Source: Ambrosia x helenae (Eukaryota > Streptophyta > Magnoliopsida > Asterales > Asteraceae). Taken from it: 64,000 nt of DNA. The notes under the pieces are model-generated. The model had not been told where the DNA came from, made no database searches, and worked only from the letters and a program-made list of their open reading frames with translations. The stretch lies in NCBI GenBank assembly GCA_030844895.1, contig CM061228.1, positions 134,521,068 to 134,585,067 on the forward strand. Reading direction: 5' to 3'. Below, one piece after another: positions 23,082-33,776 of this stretch. Each line of letters starts with the position of its first letter. Within the stretch, counting starts at the first letter, position 1. The position numbers and the translations under genes are program-made.

Positions 23082-23093
23082 ATAAAACTTACT

Positions 23094-23457
23094 TTTTTTC
23101 TCTCCTTTTTTTTGGATTCAGTTGCATCTGTAGGTGTTACATCAATTTACTAGTAGTGAACAAACTCAAGTTATTTAAAATATTAAAATATTCACTTTCT
23201 GAATTGTAACATTTAAAAGTATGATTTACTTGCAAGGGTTTTTTAGTTTCATAATTATTATTTTTTTAGTTTCAAATCGCTCACCGTTCGTGGCTTGCTC
23301 GCCGCTCGTTCAAAAAATGCTCAAAAATGCTCGCTCGATCGTCCACTTGGTTGTAAATGAGCCGATCAGCTTGGTTCGGTTTGTAAACGATCAAGCACAA
23401 GCAAAAGTCCACTCGGTTCGACTCGAATAAATTATTATTTAATTTATCTATTATATA
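23094..23457. other. non-coding, with a hAT-like MITE fragment
   Basis: About 23275-23430 is a CGCTCG/GAGC-rich segment (TTGTAAATGAGCCGATC, TTCGGTTTGTAAACG) related to the MITE body near 24030-24408. Termini are not clear. No gene. Confidence 0.4.
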
Positions 23458-23611
23458 AACAACAACAACCGTACCCAGGAAATCCCACAAATAGCGACGC
23501 TATTAGTAGGGTCTGGGGAGGGTAAGATGTAGGCAAACGTTACCACTATCTTTAGAGATAGAGAGGCTGCTTCCAGAGAGACCCTCGGCTCAAAAAAAAA
23601 AAAACCCGCCC
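23458..23611 (+). mobile_element. SINE with 17-bp target duplication
   Basis: It begins AACAACAACAACCGTACCC and ends GACCCTCGGCTC plus an A run and ACCCGCCC. AATTTATCTATTATATA repeats exactly at 23441-23457 and 23612-23628. The sequence closely resembles a widespread plant SINE group whose 3' part ends in GACCCTCGGCTCA (from memory). It is 5'-truncated, since no clear A or B box is left. Confidence 0.8.
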
Positions 23612-23628
23612 AATTTATCTATTATATA

Positions 23629-24028
23629 TATATAATTATATATACCCACAAAGCATAATAATATTTATAGCTTTATACATAAATTTGACCTAATATATGT
23701 AAATAAAATATGACTAACTCGCTTTATGAAATAAAAATTTAACACTAAGTTTAATAGTAAAACCCTAAGTTGTAACGTGACAGCCTTGAGTTCTTTATGT
23801 TCTTAGTCGCCTCTCGCTAATCGTCGGTTGATATCACCCTACGCCACCATGCGACAATTGTTCTATGTAGTATGCTCATTGCTCATTGTCTCACCAGCCT
23901 CAACCTAATCCTCATTCTCGGACACTCAGACCTCAATATCAATGTTCTCATCGGACAATTCGACCTTAGTTGTCACTCGACAACGAAAACATTGAAGAAA
24001 ACAAACCAATTTCATGGTTGTCCAAATT
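23629..24028. other. non-coding
   Basis: AT-rich to about 23760, then mixed sequence with overlapping short frames on both strands and no coding support. Confidence 0.4.
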
Positions 24029-24408
24029 ACTCTTCGCTTGTTTCTCGTTCGACGCTCGCTCGAAAAAATTTGTGCTCGAAAAACGTTTGCTCGCTTTTCG
24101 CTCGGTTGAAAACGAGCCACTCAGCTCGGTTCGGTTAGTAAACAAGGGCGCAGCTCTTAAGGGGAGGGGATGGGCGACCGACCCCCTCCCCCCCAAATTT
24201 TTGCTCAGAAGTTCCGATTATATAGTATTCATATAGAAATTTTTTGGTATATACGGTTTCGACCCCCTGAAACTGGTTTTCGACCCCCTGAAACTAGTGA
24301 TTTCCAACCCACGAAGTTTCGGGTCAAGCTTCTCCGCTGTTTGTAAATGATCCAAGCATGTGCAAAGGTTCGTTCAATTCAGCTCGACCCGTGAACAGCC
24401 CTAGACAT
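24029..24408. mobile_element. hAT-like CGCTCG-rich MITE, interrupted by another MITE
   Basis: CGTTCGACGCTCGCTCG, AACGAGCCACTCAGCTCGG and a far end in CGTGAACAGCCCTAG have the composition of hAT-derived MITEs of this kind. The element is split at 24143-24339 by a second MITE. Outer limits are approximate. Confidence 0.45.
24143..24339. mobile_element. hAT MITE nested in another MITE
   Basis: Inverted ends CAAGGGCGCAGC and GCTTCTCCGCTG flank 197 bp. TTAGTAAA and TTTGTAAA (one mismatch) form the 8-bp target duplication. It shares end design with the element at 34720-34909. Confidence 0.7.
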
Positions 24409-24747
24409 TAATAATTTAAACAACTTCTTAGTAATTGTAGTGTTGAAATTTTTATTTTCTCAATAAAGAACATAAGACTATGTGTTGTGGCCCGCGGGCA
24501 GCCAACCGCGAGCCATATATTTATCCAAGTAGGCAGCACTAACGACAACGGACTGACGCGAAGAACACTACGAGCGATGGACGTGAGCCAGCTCGTGAAA
24601 TTAATTACTTTTATTTAATTTTTTAAACCACTTCCACCTATTTATTCAAATACTTAATTATATAACTAAATTCAAATATCTATATAACATGATATTATAC
24701 TATAAGTAAATAAACGACATATGACACACAAAAACACATGCACCACC
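24409..24747. other. upstream region of the small two-exon gene
   Basis: AT-rich, with GC-richer sequence at 24490-24590 that I cannot assign. The promoter of the downstream gene should lie at its right end. Confidence 0.4.
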
Positions 24748-24756
24748 TATATAAAG
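24748..24756 (+). promoter_or_regulatory. TATA box of the small two-exon gene
   Basis: TATATAAAG lies about 105 bp upstream of the first ATG. A pyrimidine- and AC-rich leader follows, as is common in plant 5' UTRs. Confidence 0.6.
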
Positions 24757-24853
24757 CTTCCAATTATGCTACCCACGTCTCATCTCCTATGATTACATAC
24801 AACCATACACTTCTTTATCCTAACTCCTACCCCCCATCCATTACTTACACATC

Positions 24854-25298
24854 ATGTCTCCTTCATTCCCAATCATCAACATGGCTGATATCCCATCTTC
24901 CGAGCCTTCTTCCAAAGTTCAGTTGGTTCCAAGAGCTGTATCCGAAAGGCTTCTCGTCAAATTCGCTGACATGTCGGAATTCGGATTCGATTACACCCAA
25001 AGCGGCCTCTGGTCCCCACCCATTCGGCGGACTGTGTTTCTCAGCTCTCCAGGAAAGATATTGACACAAGATGAAATTATGCACAAGTTAGAATCTGTGG
25101 ATCGACAAAAGAGAAGACACTCATACGACTGTTTTAATGTATGATGATATACAGGTTTACTAATGCATTTGTGTTTTTTAATGATTTGAAAGTTGCATTG
25201 ATTTATTAATTTGTCACATTTTTTAGGAACGTTTTTTAATTGATGTATATCGATTTATTTGTATTTTGCAGGCACTTTTGTGCTCACCAAAACGTTGA
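24854..25298 (+). CDS. small plant protein of unknown function, two exons
   Basis: Exon 1 runs 24854-25138. An intron with GT at 25139 and AG at 25270-25271 follows, and exon 2 is 25272-25298 (ALLCSPKR, then stop). The product is 103 residues from the first ATG. A second ATG at 24881 (MADIPSSEP) would give 94 and is equally plausible. I do not recognise the family and see no signal peptide or membrane segment. The centre is hydrophilic with acidic and aromatic residues (SEFGFDYTQSGLWSPP, about residues 41-56), followed by RRTVFLSSPGK and a basic stretch RQKRRH near the end. A TATA box, a leader, an uninterrupted frame and canonical splice sites make a real gene likely. If the intron is not removed the frame stops after 96 residues. 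The 3' flank is tandemly duplicated from 25330. Confidence 0.65.
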
Positions 25299-25329
25299 AG
25301 TCTGGGTTGGACTTGCATTATTCTCCTTC

Positions 25330-26113
25330 GTTATAAATATAACTAAATAGGTGTATCGTGTTTATTTTTTTAATATTTTAAATTTTGGGTATATAGTTTA
25401 AGAGAAAGTAGATATATGGTTGTATGATGCCACTGTGAATGTTGCATTAATCAATTGATTAGTTTAAAGATTGTATTATGTAATTGTTCATTTTTCATCA
25501 CATGTTTACATGTGCATTTCTCAATTCAGCCAATGTGAAAAAAAAAAAAAAAAAAAAAAAAACCCCTTCCTGTTTTATAAACAGTAGTTTTTCTTTTTCT
25601 TTTTTTTTTTACAATTTTTCTTTGTATTTTTCGAATAGAAAGATAATAAGCGATATTTATCTCATTTGTTTCTATATCCTCGTCTCATTTATTATTTTTC
25701 TATATGTGCTATAACCATGTTATAAATATAACTAAATAGGTGTATCGTGTTTATTTTTTTTAATATTTTAAATTTTAGGTATATAGTTTAAGAGAAAGTA
25801 GATATATGGTTGTATGATGCCACTGTGAATGTTGCATTAATCAATTGATTAGTTTAAAGATTGTATTATGTAATTGTTCATTTTTCATCACATGTTTACA
25901 TGTGCATTTCTCAATTCAGCCAATGTGAAAAAAAAAAAAAAAAAAAAAAACCCCTTCCTGTTTTATAAACAGTAGTTTTTCTTTTTCTTTTTTTTTTTTT
26001 ACAATTTTTCTTTGTATTTTTCGAATAGAAAGATAATAAGCGATATTTATCTCATTTGTTTCTATATCCTCGTCTCATTTATTATTTTTCTATATGTGCT
26101 ATAACCATGTTAT
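25330..26113. repeat. ~390-bp tandem duplication of the gene's 3' flank
   Basis: Copy 1 is 25330-25718 and copy 2 is 25719-26113. They differ almost only in the length of A and T runs, so the event is recent. Each copy contains long A and T runs and would hold part of the gene's 3' UTR or polyadenylation region. Confidence 0.9.
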
Positions 26114-27048
26114 TAAAAAATAATAGTTTTTAAACAATGTTACTTTTACTATACTATTACACTCATAATTTTAAATTATACTATAGTCAATGATTGATAA
26201 TTGAATCTCCTCTTGAAAAATCATGTACTTCTACCAATTTGGCTAATTTTACATTGGTTGCGTTCATAAAACCAACGGGTGCGAATGCCAATCCAATTTA
26301 AATTAAACAGAATTCAATTCGATTTTGATATAATGAATATCCCCAACCTGATGATCATTGTTGGAAGTTTTGTTTCTAGATTTAAAGACAAAATAGGACC
26401 ACAACTATAATTTTTGTTGAATTTCTTCAATCTCAAAATCTGTATGATATAAAATTAATATTTTATTGTAAATACTTACAGTTTATTGGTTCAAAGTTCC
26501 TTAGTTTATTTTACTTTATAGGGCAATTGGATTTTAATAACTAGAACTTTGTGTTGTTGACCAACAATACCTTTCAAAGTATTTTCCTTCAATAATCTTT
26601 TTAACTTTCAAACTCTTTCTACTTTGAAAATGGGTTAGTTCTTAGTTAACAAAAGATCAGTGGAGGAAATTAAAATACTTTGAAAATTAGGACTATTTAA
26701 CTCATCTTTTGATAGATTATTATTTGCTACTCTTCTTATATTCTTTGTATACAAATAGCGGGTTACACCCGTGCTATGTGGTCGGGGCATGATGATTTTT
26801 AGCAAAATTTTAAAAAAAATGTCAATAGAATGGTTAAAAAACTATAATAAAATATAAAAGAGGAACGTGTATTTCATGTTCATAAACTTAAAAAAATGAA
26901 GGGAATTTTTTTATATGGCTTAAAAAAGAACCAAAATAAATCTAAAGAAAAGCTTACTATAAAAAAAATAAAAATAAAATAAAACAAGAGGGGCAAAAAC
27001 GGGGATTTGTGTGTGTCGTATATGTTACGAACACGAGCATTTGTGCTG
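26114..27048. other. non-coding, decayed repeats
   Basis: 26521-26700 (GGGCAATTGGATTTTAATAA, then ACTTTCAAACTCTTTC) is a decayed relative of the foldback MITE at 58931. Near 26755-26780, GCGGGTTACACCCGTGC resembles a worn Helitron hairpin, but no CTRR end follows. No gene. Confidence 0.45.
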
Positions 27049-27051
27049 TTA

Positions 27052-27663
27052 GAGCATCTCCAATACAGTCTAAATGGACTGGCTCGGTCTGCCGGAGAAA
27101 GGCAAGCTGACCAAGCAACATTGTAGGGGGTGTTTGGTAGAGCGGACGCGTCCGGTGGGGTACCCGTTAGTCCAATAAAGGTGGAGAGGGAGACGATGTC
27201 ATGACGATGATTAGGTTGATCGGATTTCTGTTTCGGGTGTACAATTAAGATGACTTAAGGAGAACAAAGATCTCAGTTATAGAGAAGAGAGGAGGACGGT
27301 TATAGCTTGAGAGTAAAGGTGTTCATTAGCTTCTCTCATTAAGGGTGATTACGTCCATCACATAAAGACCAGTTAAACCAATATGAATATTTAGGACATT
27401 AATCATTTATTATATAAATTATTAGAAGGGTCAATATAAATATATTCTTACACTATGGTGAGACCCTTTTTGTTTTTTTTTTTATTTGATATTGGTTTGT
27501 ATATTGTGAAAAATATGTGATGAGGTGAATTATGAGGTGAAGGTTTGGAATAGTTTATGATTGTAGGAAAAAATTAAGTTTGGAAGGGTTGTGATTTAAA
27601 ATAATATGGGTTACTGGCATGGCGGTTTGAAAGAGTGAACTAGTGTTTACGTTGTGGATGCTC
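27052..27663. mobile_element. PIF/Harbinger-like MITE
   Basis: GAGCATCTCCAA at the left and TTGTGGATGCTC at the right are imperfect inverted ends, flanked by TTA on both sides (27049-27051 and 27664-27666). TTA is the usual Harbinger target. At 612 bp it has no transposase. Confidence 0.5.
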
Positions 27664-27666
27664 TTA

Positions 27667-28880
27667 AGGGTGTAGACCAGTGTAGTATTCTTTGATTTAC
27701 ACTTCTTATACATTTTGCTATCCAGTTGCCTCATATTAACAAGTAACATTGCATTGAGCAAGTTGGGTCATGTTGACTAGTTTCATTTACACTTCGAACA
27801 ATTGTGATTTGCGTTAGACCAACTAAGTTGTTTATAGTTTTTTAACCATTTTATTTTCTTCCCTAAATACCTCTAGAAGATAATCACTTATATTAAAAAT
27901 TAACTCCTTATATTTACAAGGTTTTTGTTCCAACTATTGACATGTACGGCTACTTTTTTTTCTTCTTGTGATGGTTAAAAGAACACGCAGGAAGATAAAC
28001 GAAGCAACTTTGCAGAGCGGTAATGGTGGTACGAAGTGACGCATACACAACGCCAAGTAGTCCGGTACGTTTTGATTTTCTGTTGATAAGGTTTTTTATT
28101 TTAATTATTTAATAAGAACGACAAGGTGCGACCGAGGACGCTGAAAAGAGTAATCATGTTATAACGAATCTGGCAAAATGTCGACACAATCTGAAAGTGG
28201 ACTGTATCTGCAAGTTAATTTTCCAGGTTAAACTTGATTTGTTTATTAAAAAAAATGTCTTATTGATACTTCTTTACTTCTCTGTTTACTTGTTTATACT
28301 GATATCGAGTGGTTGTGTTTTGGTTTATCTGCTCTGTTTTGGTTTCTATGCTCATATTTTGATTTTGAGTTCATGCTTGATAATACGTATCCAGATGGTG
28401 GTTTGGTCTAAATTTGTGAAAAATTATATAGAAAGATTTGAGAATAAAAATTATCTATGCTCATGTTTGGTTTTGAGAACAGTGCTGATAACTGAATTTT
28501 GATGGTCAAAGAAGTTAATTTTCATATATAGTGAAATCTTTTTTTATACTTTGGTGTCCTGTGTACATATCATCCCTTAGATGTTGGAATTTAATGACAT
28601 ATGGTTAGACAATTCAGATAGTGTGGCATGAAAAGTTAGAAGAACTTATATGTTGGATTAAAAAAATATAGCTTCTTTTCAAAGTTTAAACAATGAAGAG
28701 AAATGGATTAATTTCATATACATCATTTTACATTCAAAGACAATTTCAAATACATCGTTTTGCTTTTAAAAACAATGGAAGGAAGACAGTATGTTTTTAC
28801 ACTTTTCCTACAACCTCATGGGCTAACACGGCTACGCTTGTGCATTGTTCACAAAAAAAATATGTATTTATCTTAACCGT
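27667..28880. other. non-coding, possibly the body of a decayed Helitron
   Basis: No intact gene. A frame starting MVKRTRRKINEATLQS near 27970 and another with ATEDAEKSNHVITNLAK near 28140 are separated by intron-like T-rich DNA and could be captured exons. I do not recognise them. Confidence 0.3.
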
Positions 28881-28909
28881 CCCACAGCAACGCGCGGGTT
28901 TCCCACCAG
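28881..28909 (+). mobile_element. decayed Helitron 3' end
   Basis: CCCACAGCAACGCGCGGG is nearly the hairpin seen at the Helitron ends at 46740 and 48865, here on the plus strand. The terminus reads CACCAG-T instead of CTAG-T. The 5' end was not found. Confidence 0.45.
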
Positions 28910-28984
28910 TTATACTTAATGATCAGGAACACACGGAGACTATAGGAATTGATATCTTATTGACTAATATCAAATATAGCAGGT

Positions 28985-29400
28985 GCACATAACGACATGA
29001 GCAAACAACCAAGATGCTATAACAATGACGGCTAGGTACATATTGGTGGTGTCCGTAGAGTAAAGTCATCTATACAGTCTAATATTAATGATATCTGAAC
29101 CTTTTTGCACCAAAGGAATAGAACACCTTACGTCACCAGGTTCAGACTAAGAAACATGACGATAGGGCTCAAGGAATAGAACCAAAGACTTTGGCCCTAA
29201 GGGTCACCAACACGATAAATACCACCCATTACTTCGGGTAAAGGGAAATCGGCGTCTTCTTCAGCTCAAACCTCTCATACTTATCTTTACTCACTCTTAT
29301 ACATTTATGCTTATTCTTAATATATCTCTGAAAAATACTGACTTGGGCGTTGGAGTGCCCTCAAAGGCAAGCTCCATGGCCCTCTAACAAGTTTCTGATG
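28985..29400 (+). mobile_element. possible LTR remnant
   Basis: CGATAAATACC (TATA-like, about 29213) is followed by a pyrimidine-rich leader and CTGACTTGGGCGTTGGAGTG, a phrase I associate with the 3' part of Tat/TRIM-like LTRs. Neither a TG/CA boundary nor a target duplication could be fixed. Confidence 0.35.
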
Positions 29401-30044
29401 AGTGAAGCTCATGAACTTGAAGAGGAATGAGATTGCATCGGCAACAAGATGAATTTGAACCGGATGAGTCACCTTTTGCACTACTTTAGGACTTTAGCGT
29501 CAAAGTGATAAGTCTGTTAGAAAACTTACATTGTAATCACCGCATACCTTTCTTACATGAAGCTCACATGTATCAGAATCCATGTGCTTGCTGTAGGAAA
29601 CTATAACAAAAGATGAAGTCATGAAAATGAACCGAGCTTGTGTTTGACATAATTCCCTTAAACAGATTCTCGGTCTGTTCCCAGGGTACACCAGTTCGAA
29701 ACAGTGACGGTGTACTGCCGGACTATCCCACTTGCCTGAAAAATAATCGTAACATTGGCTGCTACTAAGTTTTCGTGATCACTGTTTTTGTGTGTCTATG
29801 TCCATATCTCGCATAAAGAACTCTTCTTGTTCTTTTAGACTTTGCAATAATGATCACCATAATGATCTCCATTAAACTCGATTAATGGTGCTGATTAAAT
29901 ATGGTTTATTGCTGTAATAATACTAGATTAATGACAGCATAATGACTTGAAACCGAAGGAATTTGGAACCTTCTTTTAGTCACAAGGATTAAAAACTAAA
30001 ATGGGTAGCAAAAACCGGCGTCACGAGGACCCGGATTTTTGGAG
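29401..30044. other. unassigned, weak coding-like signal on the minus strand
   Basis: A 63-residue minus-strand frame (29500-29691, with YPGNRPRICLRELCQTQ) matches nothing I recognise and could be a captured exon or chance. Otherwise non-coding. Confidence 0.3.
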
Positions 30045-30271
30045 TTGCATTTGTGTCCGCAGGTTGTGCGGGCGTCGCATTGGTTCAAGAATTTCCCTCG
30101 AACCTGAACCCATTTTTGCACCCCCCCTGCACGCGCGGGTAGGTGCCCAAGTATAAAGTGACTAAACATTTTATTCCTTCAAATTTGGTTTCCTCTTATA
30201 AACCAATCTAGTTTTCATTCCCAACCATTGTGGGACAAGACAAACTCACATTCACACATAAATTTCCAACA
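30045..30271 (-). mobile_element. Copia 3' LTR (inner boundary clear, outer uncertain)
   Basis: On the minus strand the LTR begins TGTTGGAAATTTATG directly after the purine tract CATGTGGGGGAT. The outer end is not fixed. An ~90-bp portion (GGTTCAAGAATTTCCCTCG through GGTAGGTGCCC) recurs at 32163-32243. Confidence 0.6.
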
Positions 30272-30861
30272 ATCCCCCACATGAATGAGAGTTATTCTCA
30301 GAAACAACCTCATTCCGATTAAATTTCAATAGTTGAGTTTTGCATACGATAGGTAGGTGTGACCCTTTGAACCTTCACTTATGAAACGCACTTAGCCCAC
30401 TGGCTCTGAGTAAAGCGCGATGTCTTTGAACTCGTCTGCCGTTTGTGTGGACGACAATACGCTTCACACAAGACTCTCCCTGACAACGTCAAGTCCTTAT
30501 AGTTGTGTCTGTTATGGTCATGGACACGTGCCTGGTTCTGCGAGAGCTCTTAAGTATTGTGCCCCAACAATACCCTTCGAAGCGACCCCACTTCTCTCTC
30601 ACATAGGTGATCTACTGGGACTGGTTACCTCAGTCAAATCATTAAAAGCCATAAGCTTAACCTCAACCTTGTCACTTTTTAGGAATGGACTAGGAAGCTT
30701 ATTAAATTTATAGTAAGCTCCCTTTTTTTAAAACGTGGGGTTTCCACTAACTCTCCTCCACAGTGACCTTCGCCAGTTCATACAATTAGGTTGTCCTATT
30801 GAACTCAGATCTTGGGATCTCCAGGCAGCTGAGTTAGGTTTCCTTCGCATAAACCTAGCCT
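30272..30861 (-). other. Copia 3' untranslated region
   Basis: This lies between the RNase H end of the Copia fragment and its polypurine tract (30272-30283). No ORF that I accept. Confidence 0.5.
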
Positions 30862-32090
30862 TTAATGGGCTTTAGCCCCATTCCCATTTACGACTTCTAA
30901 ACTAACTCTCTGCTTTAGCCCTTTTGTTAGCGGATCCGCGATGTTATCCTTTGACTTCACGTAGTCAACAGTGATAACTCCTGTAGAGATTAGTTGTCGT
31001 ACCGTATTATGCCTCCGTCTTATATAACTGTTCTTACTTATACACATTGTGATATGAGCTCTGCCATTACCGATTGACTATCACAGCGTATGCATTAGGC
31101 CAATGCCGGCTTCGGCCCCCTAGGTATATCCTTAACAAATTGACGTAGCCATTCTGCCTATTCATCCTCTAAAGCGATTAATTTTGATTCCATCATGGAT
31201 CTAGCAATAACCATTTGCTTAGATGATTTCCATGTTATCGCAGCACCTCCAAGTGTGAACAAATACCCACTCGTTGCCTTGGAATCATTCGTGTTAGATA
31301 TCCAATTCGCATCATAGTAACCTTCAACAACTGCTGGATATCTTTTATATTGCAGCCCGTAGTCTCGTATGTATCCTAATTACCAAAGCACCCTTGTCAT
31401 GTAATTACCAAAGCACACATTGTGATATGAGCTCTGCCAATTACCGATTGACTATCACAGCGTATGCATTAGGCCAATGCCGGCTTCGGCCCCCTAGGTA
31501 TATCCTTAACAAATTGACGTAGCCATTCTGCCTATTCATCCTCTAAAGCAATTAATTTTGATTCCATCATGGATCTAGCAATAACCATTTGCTTAGATGA
31601 TTTCCATGTTATCGCAGCACCTCCAAGTGTGAACAAATACCCACTCGTTGCCTTGGAATCATTCGTGTTAGATATCCAATTCGCATCATAGTAACCTTCA
31701 ACAACTGCTGGATATCTTTTATATTGCAGCCCGTAGTCTCGTATGTATCCTAATTACCAAAGCACCCGTGTCATGTAATTCCAATGAATTAAACTTAGGT
31801 TGCTCGTGTATCTACTTAGCTTGCTTGCTAAGTCTGGTCTGATACAACTCATTAGATACATCAGGCTGCCAATAATTCTTGAGTACCCTAATTGGTTAAC
31901 AGGCTCACATTGATTCTTAGCTAGACATTGACTCGTGTCAATGAAAGTTCTAGCCACATTAGAGTCATTTCCATTGAACTTCTCAAGAATTTTTCCACAT
32001 AATAGGACTGACTTATTGTATGTTCTAGGTTCGTGTGATTTGTACTTCCCAAAATCACATTCGTTCATATCAAACCTTCTATTTTCAAAT
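30862..32090 (-). pseudogene. Copia (Ty1) pol fragment: reverse-transcriptase end and RNase H
   Basis: Minus-strand frames read through the end of the reverse transcriptase region (GSLMYLMSCIRPDLA, 31754-32068), the RNase H body (YDANWISNTNDSKATSGYL, and WKSSKQMVIARSMMESK) and the C-terminus (RRRHNTVRQLISTG, VDYVKSKDNIADPLTKGL). In a live element this polyprotein copies element RNA. Here there are in-frame stops, the N-terminal two-thirds (gag, protease, integrase and RT core) is missing, and a 373-bp segment of RNase H is duplicated in tandem. Confidence 0.85.
31042..31760. repeat. 373-bp tandem duplication within Copia RNase H
   Basis: ACACATTGTGATATGAGCTC starts at 31042 and again at 31415. 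The copies are nearly identical through GTATGTATCCTAATTACC, so the duplication is recent compared with the decay of the element. Confidence 0.9.
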
Positions 32091-32162
32091 GCAAGTCACC
32101 TCCACACTTAAGTGTTACTGGATAACTACCAAATAGGGTGATGAAAGTTTCTTCCTTTCATT

Positions 32163-32243
32163 TTGGTTCAAGAATTTCCCTCGAACCTGAACCCATTTTG
32201 GCACCACCCCCCCCCCCCCTACACGCGCGGGTAGGTGCCCAAG
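32163..32243. repeat. second copy of the Copia LTR segment
   Basis: This shares about 85 bp with 30084-30155 in the same orientation, with a longer C run. It could be the remnant of the partner LTR after deletion. Confidence 0.55.
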
Positions 32244-32400
32244 TAACAAAGTCTAACACCTATCTTACATGTTATTTTTTAACTATAACATCTTTAAAAA
32301 ATAAAAATAAAAAAACTATTGTTGTTATTATTTTTGCTTAGAGGTCTAACTATATAATTGATACCAACCGAATTAAATGTATTATTGTGTTAACAGCATA

Positions 32401-33086
32401 TCTATACATATAATAAACCAAAGCCATTTTAATGACATGTCACTTAAAGAGACATTCTCTTTTTTTAGTGTGCCATGTGTCATCCCATGTGGCATTGAGA
32501 TATTTTAGGAAAAAAATAATTTAAAAACAAAATTGGATTTTTCACCCTCATGTTTCCTCCCATAATTTTTAAAACGTTAATATCTTTAATATACGAGATT
32601 TTTTAAAGAAAAAAATTACACCAAATTAACGAGCGTTTTATTATCTTTCCAACGAGTACCATAGTGGTATATAAAAAACGGAGAAATTTTTTTGTGGGGT
32701 TTTGTTTATACAGGAAAAAAAACACAAAGTGTTCAGGTAAATCATTAATCATGTATAGACAAGTCACTAATTATTTTTAAATCAGTAAATATGATTTTTT
32801 TTGCAACCAGAGCCGAATAGTTTAATAGAGTTATACGTTGTTTTAAGTTAGGTATCAATATTAGTATGTTAGAGTTGTACATTTGTTTAGTCTTTATGTG
32901 TTAATATTAGTGTTACTTTAAAGTTCTACATTCTTTAAGGTTAGGTGTTAGCATTGGAGTTGTACATTGTTAATTTGTTTTAGGTTAGATATTAATATTA
33001 GAGTTATACATCAGTCTATTTCATATGCAAAATTGATGTATCATATTAAATTTCTCAACCCGGGACGCTCCCGGGGTATAATCTAG
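32401..33086 (+). mobile_element. short non-autonomous Helitron
   Basis: It begins TCTATACATATAATAAA after an A and ends in CTAG before a T, as expected for Helitron insertion at AT. A perfect 7-bp stem (CCCGGGA, loop CGC, TCCCGGG) at 33059-33075 lies 11 bp before the terminus. At 686 bp it has no Rep/helicase. Part of it (ATTAACGAGCGTTTTATTATC) resembles the subterminal region of the element at 59734. Confidence 0.85.
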
Positions 33087-33776
33087 TGTGAAATAAAACA
33101 AGAGAGAGAATATGTAACCCCATATGGGCCTGTCTTCAAAATTTGAGCCTTTTCCTTCGACATTATCATATTTGTGCATGCCTCTTGTCCAATAATAACA
33201 TCCCTTTCAAGATCTTCTTATGTGTTGACCATGATGCAACCAAGCGACTTAACTTAATGATTAACTTTTAGAGAAATAGGAAGCAGTTTTGTTGATAATT
33301 ATTGGAGGGAAAGGGGCACAAGCCCTGTGTAGCCTTATGCCTACCAATCACACAGTGTCACGTTATTTTAACCCCAAACTAGTTTAAAGTAGCTTAAGCA
33401 CTGGAAACGTCAAGCTCAAAATAGCCTGAAACCAAGGACCCCACCATTTTACCATACTCACCAATCACACACACACACACCATGAGATGGACCCCACCCA
33501 AAAACCCCCCTTTTTCCTTCTTTTTCTTCGACTTCTCTCCCTCCTTTCTTCGGCTTGGTGAAACCAAATTTTCAAGCATCAACTCGTGCCCCCTTATTAC
33601 TCAAACTGTTACTTCGGCCACATGGTGTGGTTCTAATTTCTCCCAAGTGCCACATCAGTGCCACCTTATTTTCCTCCTTTTCTCTCCCAAAATTTTGGAA
33701 ATTGTTTTCCCCAATTCCCTCATTCCCCTTCCTTTTTTATTATTTTTCCTTTTTAGTTAATTATATATTTTTTAGT
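33087..33776. other. non-coding
   Basis: Contains a short CA repeat near 33468-33480 and pyrimidine-rich sequence at 33500-33760. Short proline/serine/phenylalanine frames there have no support as genes. Confidence 0.5.

Noticed and set aside
26755..26780. Helitron-like hairpin
   Set aside because: The following bases read CTAT rather than CTRR when reversed, and no matching 5' end was found.
30420..30713. 97-residue plus-strand frame
   Set aside because: It is antisense to the Copia 3' untranslated region and shows no motif.
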